From assembly GCA_018223385.1 (NCBI GenBank), contig JAGTTR010000027.1, positions 1-34,879 of the forward strand: 34,879 nucleotides of DNA, written 5' to 3'. Positions 7,387-14,414 of the stretch are shown piece after piece. The stretch comes from Oscillospiraceae bacterium Marseille-Q3528. Lineage in GTDB: Bacteria > Bacillota > Clostridia > Lachnospirales > Lachnospiraceae. Every line of letters begins with the position of its first letter. Positions within the stretch are counted from its first letter, which is position 1. The notes under the pieces were generated by a model. It ran no database searches and had not been told where the DNA came from. It was given only the letters and a program-made list of their open reading frames with translations. The position numbers and the translations under genes were made by a program.

Positions 7387-7600
7387 CCAGGATCGAAAGG
7401 TCTAAGCCCACACGAGCTTGCTCGTAAGTGGGTGAAAGACCTTGAGACCCGCCTACGATATGAGCATAAAAGTGGGATGATAATCCCGCGATATGCGAAT
7501 ATCGAGGAGGATTGTGGGAGTGCGTAGCACGAAACAATCCGTAGGCATCAAAGACAAGTAAAAGGCGAAGGGGCCGTACCGGTTGGTGCGGCTCCTTTTT
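7387..7600 (+). ncRNA. Candidate novel branched structured RNA (about 214 nt) ending in a terminator
   Basis: No convincing reading frame spans this gap, but a consistent fold does. Domain 1: AAGGTCT/AGACCTT (7397-7403 with 7437-7443) enclosing GCCCAC/GTGGGT (7406-7411 with 7428-7433) and ACGAGC/GCTCGT (7412-7417 with 7420-7425). Domain 2: a closing helix GCCTACG/CGTAGGC (7451-7457 with 7540-7546) holds two arms. Arm one stacks ATAT/ATAT, GCATA/TATGC and GTGGGAT/ATCCCGC. Arm two is GATTGT/ACAATC plus GTGC/GCAC. A strong terminator at 7570-7600 closes it. The core recurs at 4380-4522 (reverse strand) with compensatory changes. I cannot assign a known class; T-box, lysine riboswitch and 6S RNA do not fit. 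It could be free-standing or an attenuated leader of the gene at 7721. Confidence 0.6.
7570..7600 (+). terminator. Strong intrinsic terminator
   Basis: Eleven-bp stem GGGGCCGTACC/GGTGCGGCTCC (two G-U pairs), loop GGTT, followed by TTTTT. It ends the structured RNA and any read-through from the lysA-like gene. Confidence 0.85.
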
Positions 7601-7613
7601 GCGCGAGCAACGA

Positions 7614-7693
7614 GCCAAAGTCCGTGCTTGCACGAGACCTTGGCGACTGCCGCGACAACCATGAGAAACTCGCAAAGCGTGTTTCTTGTGGTT
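7614..7693 (+). promoter_or_regulatory. Two hairpins in the leader of the D-lactate-dehydrogenase-like gene
   Basis: After the terminator come GCCAA/TTGGC (about 7614-7618 with 7640-7644) enclosing CGTGC/GCACG, then AACCA-tg-AGAAAC/GTTTCT-tg-TGGTT (7657-7669 with 7681-7693) with a symmetric TG/TG internal loop. No U-run follows the second, so it is not a terminator; it ends about 28 nt before the start codon and could be a regulatory or stabilising leader structure. Confidence 0.4.
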
Positions 7694-7720
7694 AAATAAT
7701 AGGAAAATGGAGGTGCTGCG

Positions 7721-8710
7721 ATGAAAGTAAGAGTATATGGAGCAAAGGAAGAAGAGATCGCTTACAGCGAGTCTCTGCGGCCCGGCTATCCGCTGGAGCT
7801 GGCTTACGCGAAAGAGGTGCTGGGGCCGGATACGGTGGATCTGACCAGGGGGTACGATGCGGTGTGGATCGTGACGGCCTGTAAAATTACGGAAGCGGTG
7901 GCGAGAAGCTTACAGGAAAATGGTGTGAAATACGTGGTGACCCGTTCTGCCGGGTATGATCACATGGAGCTGGCGGCCATGAAGCAGTACGGCCTGCGTG
8001 GGGCCAACGTGCCCTTTTATTCTCCCTGGGCCATTTCCGAACATGCGATTCTCACAGCTCTTTCCCTTCTGCGGCTGGCGAAAAAGCAGCAGAAGAAGAT
8101 CGCAGCCGGAGACTATACGCTGGCGGGGGTGCAGGGAAAAGAGCTGCACACCATGACTGCCGGGGTGGTGGGCACCGGGCGCATCGGCTACGAGACGATT
8201 TCCTATCTGAAGGGATTTCACTGCCAGGTGCTGGCCAGCGATCCCTATGAAAATGAGCGGACGGCACAGATTGCGCAGTATGTGCCGCTGGAGGAGCTGC
8301 TGGCACAGGCGGACATCGTGTTCCTCCACTGTCCCATGACGGCGGACAACTATCACCTGCTGAACGCGGATACCATCGGAAAAATGAAGGACGGTGTGTA
8401 TGTGGTGAACAACGCCAGAGGCGGGCTCATCGACCATGCTGCCATGCTGGAGGCATTGAAAAGTGGCAAGGTGGCGGGCTTTGGTTTTGATGTGTATGAA
8501 AACGAAACCACATTTCTGCGGAAAAAGGATGTGAAACCAGAGCAGCTGGATCCGGTGTTTGCCGAGCTGCTTTCCATGGACAATGTGATCTACACCGCGC
8601 ACACCGGTTTTTACACAGACAAAGCCATCGAAAGCATGATCCAGGTGACCATGGACAATCTGGGGCAGTACGCCAAGGACGGCTGCTGCAAAAATGAGCT
8701 GGTAAAATAA
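7721..8710 (+). CDS. D-lactate dehydrogenase-like D-2-hydroxyacid dehydrogenase
   Basis: A 329-residue NAD-dependent dehydrogenase. The substrate domain contains VTRSAGYDHMEL and NVPFYSPWAISEHA; the nucleotide domain has GVVGTGRIG, with an acidic residue at the end of the second strand (ASDPY). The catalytic triad is visible: Arg in NNARGGLID, Glu in FDVYENET, and His in YTAHTGFYTD. The spacing, and the FYTD after the histidine, are typical of the D-LDH/VanH branch rather than SerA. Expected reaction: a 2-oxo acid plus NADH to the D-2-hydroxy acid. An AGGTG ribosome site precedes the start. The aminotransferase and AEC carrier follow at short spacing, so this looks like one operon that transaminates an amino acid, reduces the oxo acid and moves a carboxylate across the membrane (inference). 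Confidence 0.85.
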   Translation: MKVRVYGAKEEEIAYSESLRPGYPLELAYAKEVLGPDTVDLTRGYDAVWIVTACKITEAVARSLQENGVKYVVTRSAGYDHMELAAMKQYGLRGANVPFYSPWAISEHAILTALSLLRLAKKQQKKIAAGDYTLAGVQGKELHTMTAGVVGTGRIGYETISYLKGFHCQVLASDPYENERTAQIAQYVPLEELLAQADIVFLHCPMTADNYHLLNADTIGKMKDGVYVVNNARGGLIDHAAMLEALKSGKVAGFGFDVYENETTFLRKKDVKPEQLDPVFAELLSMDNVIYTAHTGFYTDKAIESMIQVTMDNLGQYAKDGCCKNELVK

Positions 8711-8741
8711 GAGCGGTACACAAGAACAGGAGGCGGACATT

Positions 8742-9944
8742 ATGGAAAAAACATACGATATCACACAGGGCTCCAAGGGCATTCAGCGGGTACAGGCATC
8801 CCCCATCCGGGCCATTCTGGACCGGGCGGCCGTGCTTCGAAGTGAGGGCAACAAGGTCATTCCCTTAAGCGCCGGGGAGCCGAACTTTAACACCCCGGCC
8901 CCCATCAAGGAGGCAGTCAAAAAAGCCATCGATGAGAACTACAGCCATTACGGCTCCAACCGGGGGCTTGCAGAACTGCGGCAGATCCTGTCGGCGCAGA
9001 ACGCCCGGGAGACCGGCGTCACCTACGATCCGGAGACGGAGGTATTCATCACTTCCAGCGGCGCCGAGGCCATCAACAACGCCATTCTGGCCTTTGTGGA
9101 CGAGGGAGACGAGGTCATTATCTTCACCCCGGCCTTTGTCAGCTACAAGAATCTGGTAAAATTTTGCGGCGGCGTGTTTGTGGATCTGCCCCTGAAAAAA
9201 GAGGACGGCTTCCAGATCGATCCGGCGGCGCTGGAGGCGGCGGTGACGGAAAAAACGAAGATGATCATTTTGAATAACCCCAACAATCCCACCGGCGCGG
9301 TGTATACCAGGGAAAGCCTGGCGGCGGTGTCGAAGATCGCCGTGGAGCATAACCTGCTGGTGGTGTCCGACGAGATGTACAGTAAGCTCACCTACGAGGA
9401 TGCCCGGTTCACGTCCATCTGTGAATTCCCGGGGATGAAGGAGCGCAGCCTGATCATCAGCGGATTTTCCAAAACATACGCCATGACCGGCTGGCGGCTG
9501 GGCTGGATCCTCACCGACAAAAAGCTGGGCGTGCCGCTGCTGCGGATGCACCAGTACTCCACCACCTGTTCCCCCACCTTTATCCAGAAGGGACTGGCGG
9601 ACGCCATGCTGCTGCCTGAGACCCAGGCGGAGGTAAGTGCCATGGTGGATGCCTTTGCCAGAAGAAGACAGCTGATCCTGTCTGGCCTGGATGCGATCCC
9701 GCAGCTTTCTTACGTGAAGCCCTACGGCGCTTTCTATGTGATGGTGGATGTGTCGAAGACCGGACTTACCGGCCAGGAATTTGCCTTGCGTCTTTTGGAG
9801 GAGCAGTTTGTGGCAACGGTACCGGCCATCGGTCTGGGAGATGCCTGCGGGGATTTCATCCGGATTTCCTATGCGGCATCGGAAGAGGATATCGCGGAAG
9901 GGCTGCGGCGCATCCGCACACTGATCGAAAAACTTGGCGTATAA
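8742..9944 (+). CDS. Class I/II PLP aminotransferase (aspartate/aromatic type, subgroup I)
   Basis: A 400-residue fold-type I enzyme of standard length. Motifs in order: SAGEPNFNTP, YGSNRGLAELR, the cofactor-stacking region SSGAEAINNAI, NNPNNPTGAVY, SDEMYSKLTYE, and the Schiff-base lysine K244 in SGFSKTYAMTGWRLGW. A carboxylate-binding Arg is expected near the C-terminus (FIRISYA). The enzyme moves an amino group between an amino acid and a 2-oxo acid such as 2-oxoglutarate. The donor cannot be fixed from sequence; subgroup I contains Asp, Ala and aromatic enzymes. It lies 31 bp after the D-LDH-like gene with AGGAGG in the gap, which supports a coupled route amino acid to oxo acid to D-hydroxy acid. 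Confidence 0.88.
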   Translation: MEKTYDITQGSKGIQRVQASPIRAILDRAAVLRSEGNKVIPLSAGEPNFNTPAPIKEAVKKAIDENYSHYGSNRGLAELRQILSAQNARETGVTYDPETEVFITSSGAEAINNAILAFVDEGDEVIIFTPAFVSYKNLVKFCGGVFVDLPLKKEDGFQIDPAALEAAVTEKTKMIILNNPNNPTGAVYTRESLAAVSKIAVEHNLLVVSDEMYSKLTYEDARFTSICEFPGMKERSLIISGFSKTYAMTGWRLGWILTDKKLGVPLLRMHQYSTTCSPTFIQKGLADAMLLPETQAEVSAMVDAFARRRQLILSGLDAIPQLSYVKPYGAFYVMVDVSKTGLTGQEFALRLLEEQFVATVPAIGLGDACGDFIRISYAASEEDIAEGLRRIRTLIEKLGV

Positions 9945-9971
9945 AGAACGAAGGAGAGGGGAGGCGGTGCT

Positions 9972-10871
9972 GTGTTTCATTTACAGCTGACGCTATTTTT
10001 GCTGCTGGTATTCGGCTATGTCTGTGCCAAGGCGGGCATCATCACAAAGGAAGGGCGGAAGGTACTGACGGCGCTGGTCATTGACCTGTTTTTGCCCTGC
10101 TCCATCATCCGGTCGTTTTGCGTGACCTTTGATGAGAGCATTTTACAGAAAATGGGCCTGATCCTGTTTATCGGGTTTGCCTATCAGTTTGCATCCCTGT
10201 TTCTTTCCCGGTTTTTGTTTCCTGGGGCGGAAAAGGGGCAGCAGGTGTGCATGAAATACGGCATCATCTGTTCCAATGCGGGCTTCATGGGACAGCCCAT
10301 GGCAGAGGGCGTGCTGGGTAGCGAGGGGCTTCTGTACGCTTCGGTGGCCCTCATTCCCATCCGGCTGTTCATGTGGTCGGCGGGGCTGGCGCTGTTTACC
10401 GCCACCGACCGGAAATCGGTGGTGAAGAAGCTGCTGACACACCCGTGCATGGTGGCTGTTTACATTGGCCTGGTGCCCATGATTTCCGGCCTTCGTTTTC
10501 CCACGTTTCTGGATGATGCCCTGCGCTACACGGGCAGCTGCACCACGGCGGTGTCCATGATGGTCATCGGTGTGATCCTGGCGGAGACAGATATCCGCAA
10601 AATCGCCGGAAAGGGATGGATTCTTTATTATTCTCTGCTGCGGCTCATCGTTATTCCGCTGGTGGTGTACGGCATCCTGAAAGCCTGCGGGGTGGATGCC
10701 ATGCTCATCGACGTCAGCGTGCTCATGGCGGCCATGCCTGCGGGAAGCACCACGGCCATGCTGGCAGCTTCCTATGACGGGGATGCGCCCTTTGCTTCGG
10801 GCATGATTTTCATGTCCACACTGCTGTCCATGGTGACACTGCCGCTGATCGGCCTGCTGTTCGGCGGCTGA
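9972..10871 (+). CDS. AEC-family (auxin efflux carrier-like) organic-acid transporter
   Basis: A 299-residue integral membrane protein with about ten predicted helices in two inverted five-helix halves, typical of the AEC/BART group (malonate/malate carriers, plant PIN relatives). Useful landmarks are KAGIITKEGRKVLTALVIDLFLPC at the start, CSNAGFMGQPMAEGVLG (the unwound helix carrying N and GxP), and AAMPAGSTTAMLA in the second half. It uses a GTG start at 9972 preceded by GGAGAGGGGAGG. Position as third gene after the D-LDH-like and aminotransferase genes suggests it exports or imports their hydroxy or oxo acid (inference). No terminator lies before it; the next promoter and terminator follow directly after its stop. 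Confidence 0.85.
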   Translation: MFHLQLTLFLLLVFGYVCAKAGIITKEGRKVLTALVIDLFLPCSIIRSFCVTFDESILQKMGLILFIGFAYQFASLFLSRFLFPGAEKGQQVCMKYGIICSNAGFMGQPMAEGVLGSEGLLYASVALIPIRLFMWSAGLALFTATDRKSVVKKLLTHPCMVAVYIGLVPMISGLRFPTFLDDALRYTGSCTTAVSMMVIGVILAETDIRKIAGKGWILYYSLLRLIVIPLVVYGILKACGVDAMLIDVSVLMAAMPAGSTTAMLAASYDGDAPFASGMIFMSTLLSMVTLPLIGLLFGG

Positions 10872-10892
10872 CAAAGACTGTCAACATTTTAC

Positions 10893-10921
10893 TTGCACAA
10901 ACCGAAAAAATAAGCTATAAC
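10893..10921 (+). promoter_or_regulatory. Promoter upstream of the second hydroxyacid dehydrogenase
   Basis: TTGCAC (10893-10898), 17-bp spacer, TATAAC (10916-10921); predicted start near 10928. Only about 75 nt later stands a strong terminator, so the promoter yields either a short RNA or an attenuated leader. Confidence 0.6.
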
Positions 10922-10961
10922 TATTGCTAAATAAAAAATCCCATACAGAAAGTTGATTTCA

Positions 10962-11004
10962 AAGAGGAGATACGTTCAGGAAAACCTGCGATCTCCTCTT
11001 TTTT
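10962..11004 (+). terminator. Strong terminator/attenuator before the second hydroxyacid dehydrogenase
   Basis: Perfect 10-bp stem AAGAGGAGAT/ATCTCCTCTT (10962-10971 with 10991-11000) topped by CAGG-AAAA-CCTG and followed by a T-run. It lies 37 nt before the start codon at 11041. It may end the AEC operon or control the downstream gene by attenuation. Confidence 0.8.
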
Positions 11005-11040
11005 ATTTGATCTGTGCTTTACGGACAAGGAGGAGTAGAT

Positions 11041-11991
11041 ATGGAGAAAAAAAGAGTGCTGGTGAGCGGCCAGACGTATGCGAAGGATAATCGGAAATAT
11101 GTGGACGCCATCGCGGAAAAATACCAGACGGAAATTATCTATAACCCCAATCCCGGGGCCATGAAGGAGGATCAGCTCATTGCGGCCATCAATGAAAACC
11201 AGGCCAAGGGGCTGCTGGTGTATTCCAGCTCCGATGAAGTGACGGAACGGGTGCTGACGTCCTGTCCCACGCTGAAAGTCATTTCCAGACACGGAGTGGG
11301 CCTGGAGAACATCGATCAGGAAGCGGCGGCCAGATGCGGCATCGCCATTTATAATACGAAGAATTCCCACGATTACGAGGCTGTGGCGGACTGGGTGTTT
11401 GCAGCCATGTTTGACCTGTCCCGGAACCTGCGGTTTTACAATCAGGAGTTAAAAGAGGGACGCTGGACGAGATGCCAGAGCACGAACCTGTGGGGCAAGA
11501 CACTGGGCATCACCGGCTATGGCCGGATCGGCAAGACGGTGGCACGCCGGGCGGCAGCCTTCCACATGCGGGTCATGGTGCTGCATCCCCACTCCGGCAA
11601 TGAGGCGGGAGCGCCGGACTACATCGAGTTCGCCAGCTTGGATGAAATTTTGCGGGAGGCAGATTTCCTTTCCCTGCACAACATTGTCACCAGCTCCACC
11701 AGGGGAATGATCGGGAAAAAACAGCTGGATGCCATGAAGCCCACCGCCTTTCTTATCAACAGCGGCCGGGCGGCGCTGGTGGACCAGGAGGCACTGGTGG
11801 AAGCGCTGAAAAACCGCACCATCGGCGGCGCGGCGGTGGATGTGTTCACCAATGAGCCTGCCACCGGGGATCCGCTCATGGATCCGGCCCTCACCAACGT
11901 GCTGGTGACGCCTCATGTGGGGATCTATACAGAGGAGACGCTGCGGGAGATCGATATCCTGGCTATGGAAAATCTGGTGAGTCATCTTTAA
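11041..11991 (+). CDS. D-isomer-specific 2-hydroxyacid dehydrogenase (SerA-like)
   Basis: A 316-residue NAD(P)-dependent dehydrogenase, starting at the ATG at 11041 because AAGGAGGAG sits 5 nt upstream; an upstream in-frame GTG has no such site. N-terminal substrate domain: VISRHGVGLENIDQEAA and NSHDYEAVADWVFAAM. Nucleotide domain: GITGYGRIGKTVARRA. Catalytic residues: Arg in INSGRAALVD, Glu in VFTNEPAT, His in TPHVGIYTEE. It lacks the C-terminal ACT regulatory domain of full-length SerA, so it could be a short phosphoglycerate dehydrogenase or a 2-hydroxyacid/2-oxoacid reductase. Location between the D-LDH cluster and the five-gene dehydrogenase operon suggests a role with amino-acid-derived oxo acids (inference). 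It has its own promoter and a strong hairpin in the leader. Confidence 0.82.
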   Translation: MEKKRVLVSGQTYAKDNRKYVDAIAEKYQTEIIYNPNPGAMKEDQLIAAINENQAKGLLVYSSSDEVTERVLTSCPTLKVISRHGVGLENIDQEAAARCGIAIYNTKNSHDYEAVADWVFAAMFDLSRNLRFYNQELKEGRWTRCQSTNLWGKTLGITGYGRIGKTVARRAAAFHMRVMVLHPHSGNEAGAPDYIEFASLDEILREADFLSLHNIVTSSTRGMIGKKQLDAMKPTAFLINSGRAALVDQEALVEALKNRTIGGAAVDVFTNEPATGDPLMDPALTNVLVTPHVGIYTEETLREIDILAMENLVSHL

Positions 11992-12002
11992 TAGAGGAAT
12001 TT

Positions 12003-12060
12003 CCGTTCACGAGCGCCATTCGCAAAACCGCATCTGCGATGCAGCTCATTTTTGCTTATG
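12003..12060. repeat. Short intergenic repeat (copy 2)
   Basis: CCGTTCAC-N5-CCATTCGCAAAACCG (12003-12030) is the inverse of 4656-4681, and GCAGCTCATTTTTGCTTATG (12041-12060) matches 22710-22729 at 18 of 20 positions. It therefore carries both halves of the repeat family. Confidence 0.55.
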
Positions 12061-12146
12061 TGTCAATAATTTACTATGCCATCGTGAAAATCTGTGATAT
12101 AAGAAAATATTGTTGACAGTAACCTGACGATAAGGAGGAAACAAAT

Positions 12147-12464
12147 ATGCGTGTAATAGAACATCCGATTCTGGGTGATCTGGAAGATAAGAAGAAAGTA
12201 ACGCTGTATTACAACGGCGAGCCCATCGAGGCGCTGGAGGGCGAGCCCATCGCATCTGCGCTGATGAATGCGGGCATCCGGGTATTCCGGACGACAGCCA
12301 AGCGGCATGAGCCCAGGGGTATTTTCTGTGCCATCGGCAGATGTACCGACTGCATGATGATCGTGGACGGCATTCCCAACACAAGAACGTGTGTGACTGC
12401 GGTTCATGACGGCATGCATGTGGAGAAGCAGGAAGGCCTGGCGCCGATCAAGCCCCAGGAATAA
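12147..12464 (+). CDS. [2Fe-2S] subunit of a multi-subunit amino-acid dehydrogenase (HcnA/SoxA N-terminal-like)
   Basis: A 105-residue plant-type ferredoxin-like protein (Fer2_4 type). The cluster ligands are visible in FCAIGRCTDCMMIVDG and NTRTCVT, i.e. C-x4-C-x2-C followed by a fourth cysteine about 12 residues on. The N-terminal half (YNGEPIEALEGEPIASALMNAGIRVFRTT) is the typical fold lead-in. In sarcosine-oxidase alpha and related enzymes this module is fused to the FAD/NAD subunit; here it is separate, as in HcnA, opine oxidases and archaeal proline dehydrogenase complexes. It passes electrons between flavins. It is the first gene of a tight five-gene operon, with an AAGGAGGAAAC ribosome site. 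Confidence 0.85.
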   Translation: MRVIEHPILGDLEDKKKVTLYYNGEPIEALEGEPIASALMNAGIRVFRTTAKRHEPRGIFCAIGRCTDCMMIVDGIPNTRTCVTAVHDGMHVEKQEGLAPIKPQE

Positions 12465-12485
12465 GCACAACAGGAGGAGTTCAAT

Positions 12486-13616
12486 ATGAAAGAAATCGTA
12501 ACGGATGTTGCCATTGTCGGCGCAGGAAGTGCCGGTCTTTCCGCAGCATATCAGGCAGCCTGTGCGGGGGCGGATGTACTGGTCATCGACGAGAATTCCA
12601 GACCCGGCGGACAGCTGTTTAAACAGATACATAAATTTTTCGGCTCCAAGGAGCATCAGGCAGGAACGAGAGGCTTCGTCATCGGCCAGCAGTTGCTGGA
12701 AAAGGTGGAAAAAAGCGGCGCCAAGGTCATGCTGGACAGCCTGGTATACGGCCTTCTGCCGGATAAGAGCATGGGCGTCATCAGCAACGGCGTCAACTAT
12801 TCAGTAAAAGCCAAAAAGATCATCATTGCCAGCGGCGCCAAGGAAAACTATATGGCATTCCCGGGCAGTACGCTGCCGGGCGTCATGGGTGCAGGCGCAG
12901 CCCAGACGATGATCAATGTCAACCGTGTGCTGCCGGGAGAGCGGATTCTCATGGTGGGCAGCGGAAACGTGGGACTGATCGTTTCCTATCAGCTCATGCA
13001 GGCCGGCGCCGAGGTGGTCGGCATTGTAGAGGGCGCACCGAAGATCGGCGGCTACGGCGTTCACGCAGGCAAGATCAGAAGAGCAGGCGTGCCGATCTAT
13101 GTGGGGCACACCATCAAACAGGTATATGGAAAAGAAGAGGTCGAGGGCGTGGAGATCGCAGCCGTGGATGAGAAATGGAACATGATCCCGGGCAGCGAGA
13201 AGCGGTTCGACGTGGATACCGTCTGTCTGGCAGTGGGCTTAAATCCCATGACCGAGCTGGTATGGATGGTGGGATGCAAATTTGATTTCATCCCGTCTTT
13301 CGGCGGACATGTGCCGCTGCACGATGAAAATATGGAGACAACCGTTCCAGGCGTGTATGTGGCCGGAGACGTGACCGGCGTAGAGGAGGCTTCTTCCGCC
13401 ATGGAGGAAGGCAACATGGCCGGTGTGGCTGCCGCAGAGGCACTGGGTTACTTAAGCCATGAAGAGGCTGCCCAGAAAAAGGCAGAGATCATTGGACGGC
13501 TGAACACCCTGCGTTCCGGTTTCTTCGGCGCAGGCAGAAGAAGTTCCAAGGAAAAACAGCTTGCAGATATGCAGGCGTACAAAGATGCTTGTAAGAAGGG
13601 AGCTGTTTGTGAATGA
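12486..13616 (+). CDS. FAD/NAD(P)-binding subunit of the dehydrogenase complex (HcnB/proline dehydrogenase alpha-like)
   Basis: A 376-residue two-dinucleotide flavoprotein. FAD site: VAIVGAGSAGLSAAYQAA (GAGSAG at residues 12-17) followed by DENSRPGGQLFKQ. A second Rossmann motif, ILMVGSGNVGLIVS, marks an NAD(P)H-type domain. C-terminal FAD motif: VPGVYVAGDVTGVEEAS. In the family this subunit works with a DAO-type subunit and small Fe-S proteins to pass electrons from an imino or amino acid to NAD or another acceptor. Length is right for a free alpha subunit without fused [2Fe-2S] and BFD domains, which are the separate genes on either side. The stop overlaps the next start (ATGA), so translation is coupled. 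Confidence 0.87.
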   Translation: MKEIVTDVAIVGAGSAGLSAAYQAACAGADVLVIDENSRPGGQLFKQIHKFFGSKEHQAGTRGFVIGQQLLEKVEKSGAKVMLDSLVYGLLPDKSMGVISNGVNYSVKAKKIIIASGAKENYMAFPGSTLPGVMGAGAAQTMINVNRVLPGERILMVGSGNVGLIVSYQLMQAGAEVVGIVEGAPKIGGYGVHAGKIRRAGVPIYVGHTIKQVYGKEEVEGVEIAAVDEKWNMIPGSEKRFDVDTVCLAVGLNPMTELVWMVGCKFDFIPSFGGHVPLHDENMETTVPGVYVAGDVTGVEEASSAMEEGNMAGVAAAEALGYLSHEEAAQKKAEIIGRLNTLRSGFFGAGRRSSKEKQLADMQAYKDACKKGAVCE

Positions 13617-14122
13617 ATAAAGGTGTAATGTATACAGGAATTCCCTCCCCGGAGGAGCTGGCGGCATGTCCCGGCGTGCCCTCCGAAGAGCGGATGGCAA
13701 AAGGAAGAGTGGCAGTGATCGAGTGCGTACAGGAGATTCCCTGCAACCCGTGTGAGAATGCCTGCCGTCTCGGTGCCATCACCATCGGCGAGCAGATCAC
13801 GAACCTGCCCACTCTGCATGAGGAAAAATGTACCGGCTGCGGCATGTGCGTGGCCAACTGCCCGGGTCTTGCCATCACCATCATTGATAAGACCTACAGC
13901 GATACAGAGGCAGTCATCGAGTTCCCCTTTGAGTATCTTCCCCTGCCGGAGGTGGGCGATACGGTGCAGGCAGTCAGCCGTGCCGGTGAGGTGGTATGTG
14001 ACGCCACCGTTACTTCCGTGCGGAAGATCAAGGCATACGCTGGAACAGCAGTGGTGGGCATTGCGGTTCCGAAACAGTTTGCGGACGAGGTTCGCAGCAT
14101 GAAGCGTCTGAAGAGAGCATAA
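13613..14122 (+). CDS. 4Fe-4S ferredoxin subunit of the dehydrogenase complex
   Basis: A 169-residue protein with cysteine motifs C-x2-C-x3-C in PCNPCENACRLGA and C-x2-C-x2-C-x3-C-P in KCTGCGMCVANCPG. The second is a canonical [4Fe-4S] set; the first lacks the usual C-P ending but its cysteines, with a partner, could hold a second cluster. The C-terminal 80 residues are beta-rich (FPFEYLPLPEVGDTVQAV) and contain no further cysteine clusters. Such a subunit is the probable electron exit to ferredoxin, a membrane carrier or NAD. ATGA overlap with the previous gene shows translational coupling. Confidence 0.85.
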   Translation: MNKGVMYTGIPSPEELAACPGVPSEERMAKGRVAVIECVQEIPCNPCENACRLGAITIGEQITNLPTLHEEKCTGCGMCVANCPGLAITIIDKTYSDTEAVIEFPFEYLPLPEVGDTVQAVSRAGEVVCDATVTSVRKIKAYAGTAVVGIAVPKQFADEVRSMKRLKRA

Positions 14123-14138
14123 GCGGGAGGAAAATAAC

Positions 14139-14414
14139 ATGGAAGATAAAGACATTATCATATGCAGATGCCAGGAAGTGTCCAGACAGGAGATCCTGGA
14201 TGCCATTGCAGACGGCGCACTGACGGTGGACGGTGTCAAGCGCAGAACCCGCGCAGGCATGGGCCTCTGTCAGGGAAAAACCTGTGAGCGTCTGGTGGCA
14301 AGAATCATTGCGGAGCAGACAGGACGGCCCATGGCGGAGATCCTGCCGCCCAAGAGCAGAATCCCGGTACGCCCGGTAAAAATCGGTATCATAGGAGGGC
14401 AGGAAGATGAGTAA
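14139..14414 (+). CDS. BFD-like [2Fe-2S] protein of the dehydrogenase complex
   Basis: A 91-residue protein with the Fer2_BFD pattern: C-x-C in IIICRCQEVS, an EILDAI helix with DGVKRRTRAGMG, then C-x4-C in LCQGKTC. These four cysteines ligate a [2Fe-2S] cluster. In large sarcosine-oxidase alpha chains and nitrite reductases this module is fused to the flavin subunit; here it is a free chain. It lies 16 bp after the ferredoxin gene (GGGAGGA site) and overlaps the start of the DAO-type gene by 8 bp, so stoichiometric synthesis is likely. Confidence 0.87.
   Translation: MEDKDIIICRCQEVSRQEILDAIADGALTVDGVKRRTRAGMGLCQGKTCERLVARIIAEQTGRPMAEILPPKSRIPVRPVKIGIIGGQEDE

Noticed and set aside
7387..7600. 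T-box, lysine riboswitch or 6S RNA at this locus
   Set aside because: No T-box core sequence, the RNA lies downstream not upstream of the lysA-like gene, and the multi-branch fold is unlike the single long hairpin of 6S RNA.
7379..7675. Reverse-strand frames of 69-98 codons in the lysA/ldh gap
   Set aside because: Low-complexity translation across a strongly folded region with a terminator on the other strand; better explained as a structured RNA.
11014..11040. GTG start 9 codons upstream for the second hydroxyacid dehydrogenase
   Set aside because: The AAGGAGGAG ribosome site lies inside that extension and is correctly spaced for the ATG at 11041.
12113..12118. TTGACA as promoter of the five-gene dehydrogenase operon
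   Set aside because: It lies too close to the ribosome site and start codon (12147) to leave room for a -10 box and a start site; no better promoter was found in the gap.
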